Shown here: positions 51,300 through 64,000 of the stretch, one piece after another
How the letters are laid out: the number at the start of each line of letters is the position of its first letter
Numbering within the stretch: position 1 is the first letter of the stretch
From: Niebla homalea
Lineage: Eukaryota > Ascomycota > Lecanoromycetes > Lecanorales > Ramalinaceae
DNA: 64,000 nucleotides
Direction of reading: 5' to 3'
NCBI GenBank assembly: GCA_019925105.1
Contig: JAHGAU010000007.1
Coordinates: forward strand, 620,001 to 684,000
Notes under the pieces: generated by a model
Told to the model about the DNA's origin: nothing
Database searches by the model: none
What the model saw: only the letters and a program-made list of their open reading frames with translations
Translations under genes and position numbers: made by a program

Positions 51300-53890
51300 T
51301 ATTTACTTAGTTTTCTTAATAATCTTTTCTTTTTCCTTTTAAATAATCCTTAATTAATTAAGTATCTTTTAATTCCTATATTTAAAAGTTTATTTTATTA
51401 GCCTTTTCGCCTTTATAATCGTAATTATATATCCTTTATTTTAATAAATTTTAACTTTTTAAGAGGGTTTTATTATCGGGATTATCTTATTAATTATTTT
51501 ATTTAATACCTTTATTACTTACTTTATAAAGAGGTTAATCCGGTCTTTATTATTTAATTAAAGGAGGTCCGTGAACTATATTATTGTTTCCTCCGCTTTT
51601 ATATAAATTTTTATTACCTTAATTATTTTTTACGCCCTCCTTACCGGTAATAATAAGGTTGTATTAACGGTTTAGTTTAAAGTTATTTATATTGGTATAT
51701 AATCCGAGTTATATTTTAAGTCCTTTTAAGGCTTATACGTTATAACCGCGTTAATAACCTTTTCCGTATTAAAGGTTAATTAATCGTTATTTTAAATTTA
51801 TGACTTTCTTATATAATAATCCCTTATAATATTAATAATAAAAGGTTAATTTAAACGGTAATTATTAATATAATAAATCGTTTAATTTAACGTGGTTTAT
51901 CGTACGCTTTTCCTTGTTTTATATATAATAATATAAATTAAAGTCTTTAAGTAATATATATTCGCTTAAAGTAATTAAGACCTTTTTAAGTAACGGTATT
52001 ATAGACGGTTTTTCTTTATTAACCGGCGGCGGGTTATATATATTATAAATATTAAGGTCGCCCTTTAAGTCTTTTTCTTTTATAATACGGAATATATAAA
52101 GGTTTTTACCGTAATAAATAATATTTTAACTATTTATATTAAGCCGTTTATTTATAAAGAAGTATATTCTGGTTATCTTATCCCCCTTAAAGGTTAAGTA
52201 AAACTTTTTTCCCGGGTTAATAAATAAATATATATACGGGTTATATAATAGTTCCTATATTATTATAATATTAACGTTTTTAACTTCTTTAAACTTAAAT
52301 ATCGGTATTATTACTTTAATTCTTTTATTACGGATATTATATTATATTACTCTTAAAAGTATTAATATATTATATATTAACCTTTATAAAAGCTTTTTTA
52401 TTTATACCCGTTTAAATTACAGACTTCTTATTAAAGCCGAGCGTTTTCTGGTTTAATATTTTCCCGGCTATTATTAAAGATATAGGACGGCCGGCCCTTA
52501 AGGTCGGGATTATAAAAAACTTCCACTTTATCCGTTATCGTTATCCATCCCTTATTATTTAATTAATTAAGTTCGCGTTTTAAGGCTATTTTTAATTAGC
52601 CCGTTAAATTAATTCCGTACGTATTATACCGTTGGATTTTCACGGCTATTTAAGTTTCCTTACGTTTAATCTCCTTAGCTCTTATTATATATTTAGAATC
52701 TTATATTAAATATCCTTTTTTACTATACGTAACGTATTTAAACGCGCCCTTTATAAGCCCCTTAATTATTAACTTTATATACTTATAAGTATTATAACCT
52801 TTAACGTAAACCGTATATTTTATAATATTAAAATACCTTATAATAATATATTTATAATTTTAATATTTAAAATATTAATAAATATTTACCGCCTTATTTT
52901 ATAGTTAAATTATCTTAAGCGATCCTTTTTAATAATCCCTTTATTTAAGACGTCGTTATATATTTTTATTAACGTTATATTTAATATAACGGTAAAATAC
53001 TTTTTATACGTTTTAAGGAGTTAAACCTTTTCGTTCTTAAAGGAAGCTTATAATTAACGATCTTAAGCCTTAAATAAAGAATTATATTCTCCCTTTTTAT
53101 ATTCCTTAACGTAGTTTTTTTTTTTAGTTTTTATAAAACGTAATAGGTATATCTTATTTATTATAATAATAAACGATTACCTTAAAACCTTAACCGACTT
53201 ATACTTTCTTTTATTAATTTAAGCCTTAAATTTTTTTAAGTTTTCTTTTATTTTTAATAACGTTATATTAAGGAAAATATCCTTATTTTATAGTTTACGT
53301 ATTATAATAATCTATTTTATTAATAATTCCGTTATTACCTTAAAAGCCTTTATTAATTATAGCGGGTTTACTTCTATAACCGCGTTTTTCTCCTTATTAT
53401 TAAATACCTAGGTAAACCGTTATTATTTTCGTTTTCCTCGATATAACTGCTTTTTCCTTTATTATCCTTTTATTCTTTGCCGTAAATACTTTTTTTACTA
53501 CTTTTATCGTTTAACTTTCTTTCATTTAAAAGGTTATTACCCTTATATCTTTACCTTATACCTTTAACCTTAAACCGCCCTCTTTACCCTTTATTAACGT
53601 TTTTATTCTTGCCCCTTAAGAGCCCCGTAAGCGCTTTACTTTCCTTAATTTTACCTTTACCTTTATATAAAAGTCCCTTACGTTTTTTAATTTAATCTAT
53701 AATATTAATTAAGTCTTTAACGTAATATCCTTTTACTTTACCGTAAGGAGTCTTTTTAAGGCCTTTATTATCTCTTTTACCGCTTTTTCGCCCTTTTTTA
53801 CCGGGCGATATATTATCTCCGCCTTTTATTTTTGGTCTTTTAAAATTTTATTTTCCTTATTAACTTTATTTCCCTTTTATATATCCTTAA
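51300..53890 (-). pseudogene. LINE L2 5'-half: rest of ORF1 and start of ORF2, RIP-inactivated
   Basis: Collinear with the corresponding part of L1 in the same orientation. No frame stays open. It is separated from its 3' half (42635-45478) by L3. Confidence 0.7.
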
Positions 53891-53899
53891 TAGTATTTT

Positions 53900-54266
53900 T
53901 ATTGCGGTCTTCCCGCCTTTTCCTTCCGTTTATACCCTTTATTATTAATACCGTACCAGCCTTTTTACCCCCTTATTTACCTATTACTTCCGTATTATTA
54001 TTATGCATTTTACGCGCTTTAATACGCGTATTTTATTAACCTTAATTCCCTTACTTATTTTAAGCGTTATCCGGCTTATTATTATTATATTATTTATATA
54101 CGTTGTTATTATTTCTGTTAATATAAGTTATTTACCCGTTTATTACCTTATTCTCAATTATTACGCCACTTCCACTTATCGCACTTAATATACTCCCCTC
54201 ACTATTACTAGAGCTATGCATATACGCATCGTTTTGGACCTCTGGGGTCCCTTTGTTCGAGGCCAT
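53900..54266 (-). pseudogene. LINE L2 ORF1, N-terminal remnant
   Basis: It starts at the ATG read from 54266 downward: MASNKGTPEVQNDAYMHSSS, then a Ser-rich stretch with about 45 open codons before the first stop. It is related to the MATNNGTPEVRND start of L1 and L3 but is a distinct variant, so two LINE subfamilies are present. Plus-strand open frames at 54003 and 54216 are shadows of this region. Confidence 0.7.
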
Positions 54267-54284
54267 CGTTCCTTATTAAAATAT

Positions 54285-55357
54285 ATAAATCCCCTTTTAT
54301 CTTTATTTTCTTTACCTTTTTTTTATTTTTTTATTTTTTCTATTTTCTCCGTCTCCGGTTATATAAATAATAAAGTTTTATTTAAAGCTTATAACCGCTT
54401 ATAAGAAGATAAAGATATTCTATAATTATAAGAATACGTTTATATTTTATTATTTTTTGATATTATAATTATTAATAAATATATTTAATCCTTATATCTT
54501 ATAGATTCGGGTTTCGAAACTTAATATAAGCTATATTATTAATTTATTTATAATATTATTTGAGTTTATAGTATTTTAAATAATCCTTTATTCTTTTATA
54601 ACGTTATTTTAAAGAGTTCCGTTAAAATAATTAAAGTTATAACTTCTTTCCGAGGAGTTACAAATTAATTAAGAAAATAAATTAAATAAATATTATAATT
54701 ATTGATAAAGATTAAGTTTTTAGAGTTATAATCTTATTTAATTTAAATAATTCTTATAACCCGTAAACTTTTTACGTTAATAAGGTTAATTTAATATTAA
54801 AGTATATTATAAACGTTAAAGGAATTTATATAGATAAGGATTACGTTTCTTAAATTAATTAATCCGGACGATAAAGATATATTTAATTAATTATAATAAA
54901 TACGGATTTAAAGTAATAAACTTTAATAGGAGCTTACGATGATAATATAAAGGAATTAAAAAAAACAATAATCGTTAAAGATTAATTTTTTTATTAATTA
55001 ATCCGTTTAAGTCTATAATAGATTAAAGTTATAAGGTATTATTATATAAAACCTAAATCCTTTAAAATATAAAAGGAATTTACTTTATAATTATATTATT
55101 TAAGGAAAACGTTTTACGTATTTTAATATTCCTTATATCTTAACGTTCTATATATCTTATAGTTAATATAATTAATAAGGCTTAATCTGAATAAATAATA
55201 TTACGTCTTTACCTCTTTAAAAACTGGTTTTATTAAGGTCCTTTTATATAAGTATAAAGGTATAAATAAAAATAAGGTCCTTAATAAAGGGTATTTTTTA
55301 ACTTTACCTGGAAACTTTCCCTATCCGGTATCCTTAATCGGTATTTCGACTTATTTA
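54285..55357. other. RIPed sequence, not assigned
   Basis: It is AT-rich with dense stops on both strands. It starts with a T-rich stretch (54290-54350). I found no protein motif and no match elsewhere in the window. It was the insertion target of LINE L2. Confidence 0.4.
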
Positions 55358-55495
55358 TGTTGCAATGGTAGGGTGTAACTTGCTTTTTTGAGTACTATGT
55401 AAGGTGCTAAGCGATATCTATCTATGAGAAGTCCAGGAAGTAGGCTAGCCCCCTTTTGGTAATAGGCGAGGTCTTTACCTTCTGCACTTCTAACA
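55358..55495 (-). repeat. Copia-family LTR, minus orientation (138 bp)
   Basis: It is a complete LTR from TGTTGCAATGG to CTTCTAACA in plus order. It is lightly RIPed and sits directly beside a partial LTR in the same orientation (55496-55568). An 85-codon minus-strand open frame across 55351-55608 is only LTR sequence read twice. Confidence 0.9.
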
Positions 55496-55568
55496 GCTGA
55501 GCGATATCTATCTATAAGAAGTCCAGGAAGTAGGCTAGCCCCCTTTTGGTAATAGGCGAGGTCTTTGC
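55496..55568 (-). repeat. Left piece of copia C LTR, split by copia B
   Basis: It is a partial LTR beginning at GCTGAGCGATATC. It breaks at TTTGC, the target site of copia B, and resumes after B at 62000-62016. The outer end of this LTR is missing and is replaced by the complete LTR at 55358-55495. Confidence 0.85.
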
Positions 55569-55704
55569 TGTCAGAAGTGCAGAAGGCAGAGACCTCGGCT
55601 ATTACCAAAAGGGAACTAGCGTACTTCCACTTCTCATAGATAGATATCGCTTAGTACCTTTATATAGCACTTAATTAAGCAAGTTATACCCTACTATTTC
55701 AACA
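55569..55704 (+). repeat. 5' LTR of copia B (136 bp)
   Basis: It starts TGTCAGAAGTG and ends ATTTCAACA. The next bases GGTTATAAGCCCGGC match A. Confidence 0.95.
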
Positions 55705-56761
55705 GGTTATAAGCCCGGCTTATATGCTTACCACTACGTTCATCAATTCAGCAAGCCTTAGCTACGCTATATAGCTTAGATACCTTAAGAGCCGTCGCTC
55801 CGTTATTATAAGCATTATAACGACTTTTATAATTACCATAATTACGCAATTGCCTAGCAGTCCTATCGATTTGGGCCCTAGCCACCCGAAAATAAAAAGG
55901 CTAGGACGGAAAATAAGAAGGCTGGGACGTCACCTAGCCTGAAACCATTATCTATACGTAGACCGTAAGGTATAGTAGCCCTATATACCGATCTACGCGT
56001 ACGCTATAAGGGTATAGTAGCACCTGTAAAGCCGTTGGATCGGCGGATCCTTAATAAACGCGTTAATACCCCTAAAGAATAAAAGGAAACGTTTATTTAT
56101 TATTAAAACGATTAAAGCGGCTTATAAAGCCTGCTATCGTATATATTTAGCCTTTCAATTAAGTTAATTACTTAATTTAAGTTCTTATTATTTTAACTTT
56201 ATACTAAAGTTTATCCCAGTTACCGTATTAAAGTTTAAGTATAAAAAGAAGTAAAATATTTACTTTTAGGGCTTTTTCCTCTTTATTAAAATTATTAAGG
56301 CTTAAATTAATTATAGCTCCATTTCTAGGGGCTCTTTACCAAGATTTTTACTATTACCGAGAATATATAGATTATTCTGATCTATATATTCTATTACTTT
56401 AACCCGTAATTAAACTGTTTATCCTTAAATAATATTCCCTTGCTTAACGTATTATATATACTTTATTAGCTTTACGTTTTAAACGGTCCGTTAGGATTAA
56501 GAAGCTTTATTATTTATTATTAGCCCTTAAATTACGGTTCTTATTAAGTAAAAAGAAACTCCGGGCCCGTTACCGTTTACTTTATAAAACGTTTCATTTT
56601 ATACGTATATTATTCAGGAAAGCCGTAATCTTAGAAAATAACGATCCAGAGTATTATTTATTATTATTATTATTTGAGTTATCTTTGTTTAAGGGCTTAA
56701 TATTATTTATCATAATCCCGTCGCTTTTTAACGATATAGATTTCTTTAATTTTTAGGTTAA

Positions 56762-61700
<4,939 letters not shown>

Positions 61701-61858
61701 CTATACCTCTGGAGTTTTGGGATGGATATACCCCTTGCTATTGGAGTCGGGATGGATATACCTATTGCTGCGGTAATACGGTTTAGTGGGAGCTTTTACT
61801 CCTTGCTTAATGAATGGTACGGTATTATAATATTATAAAGCTATTAATCGAGTGGGAG
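61701..61858 (+). other. 3' untranslated region of copia B with tandem repeat
   Basis: Two direct copies of a roughly 31-bp block, each containing GGGATGGATATACC, lie at 61718-61775. GAGTGGGAG before the LTR is the likely polypurine tract. Confidence 0.7.
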
Positions 61859-61994
61859 TGTTAGAAGTATAGAAGGCAGAGACCTCGGCTATTATTAAAA
61901 GGGAACTAGCGTACTTCCACTTCTCATAGATAGATATCGCTCAGCGCCTTTACATAGCACTCAACTAAGCAAGTTACACCCTACCATTTCAACA
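61859..61994 (+). repeat. 3' LTR of copia B (136 bp)
   Basis: It starts TGTTAGAAG and ends ATTTCAACA, and is followed by TTTGC. Confidence 0.95.
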
Positions 61995-61999
61995 TTTGC

Positions 62000-63891
62000 C
62001 TTCTGCACTTCTGACACTCCCACTCGATCAGTAGCTTTATAATACCATAATACCGTACTACTTATTAAGCAAGGAGCAAAAGCTCTTACTGGAACTATAT
62101 TACCGCAGTAAGGGGTATATCCACCTTAATTCCAACAGCAAGGAGTATATTTATTTATCTTAAAATATTAATAAAGGTACAGTACCGATTACTCCAGTCC
62201 CAGATGATTTCTAAATTTAAGAAAGCCGTCCCTTAATAACGGCTTCGTAAGGCCGTTAACCATTATATCTCCGGTAGGATAATATACGAGCTTTACCTAT
62301 TTATTAACCATATACTCCCGAAGAAAGTAATACTTAATATATATATACTTTATTTTTAAGTAATTTATAAGGTTCTTTATTAATATAATTACTCCTTAAT
62401 TATTATAAAAGATTATAATAATAAGGGTAAAAACCTTAATATTAAATTTAAATTAAATAAAAAAAGCGTAATTCTATATAATATCCTTATCTTTAAAGGC
62501 CGGTAATATTATTAAATTTAAAATAATTTTAATAAATTAAATTAATAACCGTTTAAGTTAAATCGCTTCTTTAATAACGTTATATTATTTTATATACTTA
62601 ACCTTATAAATAAATAGGGTTATTAATTAATTAACGTTTTAAGGATTAATTAATAATTATACTTCTTAAGTTAAAGGTATATTTAAAAGTAGACCGGCGT
62701 ATTTATAAATTGCTGGCGTAATTTAAGTCCGTATAGTTATTAAGGGGCTTTAAAGGGCCTTAAAAAACGAACTTTAAAGAAATTATACCGCAGAAATAAC
62801 GGAAGATCTTTTTAACGGTTATTTAATGCTTTTTATTAAAATTAAATATATAATATAATATTATTAATATTATATAAGCTATATTAAGTTTAATATTTAT
62901 TATAATATATATAAATAAATTAATAACGGATTAATATTTAAGCCGAAATTACTTTAAAACGGTATATTCTTTATTAACCGGCTTAAAACGGGTATTTACG
63001 TCTATAAAGATAACTATATTATTACCCTTAAAAAGAGGATTGTTATATATATTAAATTAAGTAAGGATTTATTTAACGTAACTTTTTTAATTAAAAATTA
63101 AGGTTTAATTTTATTAATTACGGGTAATACTTATATTTAAATATTAATTATATAGGCCTAAATCGGATATCTTAAACTTTTTATTTAATTAAGCTTTTAA
63201 GTCGGTAATAATTTATTTATTAATTTTTATTATTAAGATATTATTAATATATATAATAATAATAATATTAATATCTGGGTTTAAGAATACGTTATAATTT
63301 TTATTAATATAACGGTAATTAAGTTTCTTAAGGAATATAAAGAAATATTAATATTAAATTTAAAATAATTATTTAAATTTATAAAAAGCTTTATTTAATA
63401 AATAAATACGTTTTAAATTATTATTAAAGCCCGTTAATTAATAAATATAAATTTTTTAAGGATATCTTTATAAAAGAATATTATTTTAATATTTATTTAT
63501 TTAATTTTTAAATTATATATAGCCGCTATAATAAAGAGGGCCTTATAACTTATAAGCTTAATAATTATTATAAAAATATTGAAGAAATCCAAGCTTTTTT
63601 TTTTTATTAAAAGTTATAAATTACTTATTTGACTTTATACTTAATAATATTACTATTTAGTCTACGTTTATATTTATAAATTTACTTATTATTTAATACG
63701 TTAATACCGGGAGGTAGATTTATTAAAACCTAGGTTTTATTCTTTTCTAAGGATTTAACTTTATTTTTTATAATAAGTTTTTACTTTATTTTACGATATA
63801 CGTTTTTTATAACTTATATATAAATTATAGGCTCTATATAGTCCGTAGGAATCGCGGTTATAAGATATATAAACGTTAACTAAAAGTTAAC
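62000..63891 (-). mobile_element. Copia C, minus strand, 3' part
   Basis: 62000-62016 is the last piece of the C LTR split by B. 62017-63891 in reverse is the copia 3' untranslated region and pol end: RNase H and reverse transcriptase, with the reverse of the YPTGDMV region near 62265 and the LPPGIN region near 63710. It breaks at 63891, inside sequence equal to about 12915 of A, where an un-RIPed sequence begins. It is RIPed like A. Confidence 0.9.
62210..63891 (-). pseudogene. Copia C pol fragment (reverse transcriptase/RNase H), RIP-inactivated
   Basis: The reverse strand repeats the last 1.7 kb of the copia A/B polyprotein, with the stop codon near 62210. It is truncated at its N-terminal side by the junction at 63892. 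It is not translatable. Confidence 0.85.
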
Positions 63892-64000
63892 TGTTATGGT
63901 AGGAAACAACATAGGGGTTAGTGCTTACCTCGTGACCCTAGCGTAACTGGGCCACAGGAATACTTAATATTTATCCTTTCCACTTTTTTTTTTACTTTTT
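63892..64000 (+). mobile_element. Start of an un-RIPed insertion into copia C
   Basis: The copia match stops at 63891 and TGTTATGGTAGG begins. CA and TG are normal up to about 63960; a T-rich run follows. The first 8 bases, TGTTATGG, equal the start of the GC-rich unit at 14945, and TG is the usual LTR start. Too little is present to name it. Confidence 0.5.

Larger units (their letters stand above)
42635..54271 (-). mobile_element. LINE L2, Tad1-like, minus strand, split by LINE L3
   Basis: The element is in two parts: 3' half 42635-45478 and 5' half 51286-54271, together about 5.8 kb as in L1. The outer target duplication is 13 bp, CTTATTAAAATAT, at 42622-42634 and 54272-54284. The tail reads TGATTGATTGATTAATTGA in plus orientation. 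The 5' end lies only about 5 bp before the ORF1 ATG, shorter than in L1 and L3, so it may be slightly 5'-truncated. The sequence of L1 near 37515 shows the uninterrupted form of the L3 insertion point. Confidence 0.93.

Noticed and set aside
54003..54404. Two plus-strand open frames of about 60 codons
   Set aside because: They are antisense to the LINE L2 ORF1 start, which explains the sequence better.
55351..55608. 85-codon minus-strand open frame with two repeated blocks
   Set aside because: It is the copia LTR read through twice (complete LTR plus partial LTR); the protein repeat simply mirrors the LTR duplication.

Overview
The window looks like a gene-free, AT-rich repeat block from the nuclear genome of a filamentous ascomycete (Pezizomycotina). 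Two things support this. First, every recognisable coding relic belongs to retroelements common in such fungi: Ty1/copia, Ty3/gypsy including a chromovirus, and Tad1-like LINEs. Second, most of the sequence carries the mark of repeat-induced point mutation (RIP): CA and TG are almost gone, TA is in large excess, CG is kept, and CAA/CAG codons have become TAA/TAG. In 2161-2400, for example, I count no CA, two TG and eight CG. No host gene, tRNA, rRNA or CRISPR array is visible and no reading frame exceeds 87 codons. The species cannot be named from this sequence.

Layout. 1-5098: remains of a minus-strand gypsy element (G1), split at 571-2124 by a small LTR element with a 5-bp target duplication. 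That small element carries a degraded reading frame resembling a BIR zinc domain. 5099-8773 and 14910-14944: a plus-strand gypsy copy (G2) of the G1 family, split by a complete copia element (A, 8774-14909, duplication AACAG). 14945-15787: a GC-rich, un-RIPed 843-bp unit with identical 144-bp direct repeats folding into hairpins. 15788-18988: the 5' half of a minus-strand copia copy (D). 18989 to about 20930: the 3' half of a chromovirus pol (G3), followed by possible LTR sequence. About 21760-23877: unassigned sequence with an un-RIPed LTR-like island. 23878-32855: a full-length gypsy element (H) with 174-bp LTRs. 32856-34721: unassigned, with a 9-bp minisatellite.

34737-40551: a full-length minus-strand Tad1-like LINE (L1). 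40567-42621: spacer containing a tandem array of about 240-270 bp units. 42635-54271: a minus-strand LINE (L2) split by a plus-strand LINE (L3, 45479-51285); both target duplications can be read. 54285-55357: unassigned. 55358-63891: copia LTR pieces and copia element B (55569-61994, duplication TTTGC), inserted in the LTR of a minus-strand copia copy (C) whose body fills 62017-63891. 63892-64000: start of another un-RIPed sequence interrupting C.

The elements do not work together as a pathway. They form a stack of insertions whose order can be read from target duplications, with RIP acting before, between and after insertions. The most unusual items are the GC-rich structured unit at 14945-15787 and the BIR-carrying small LTR element at 571-2124.
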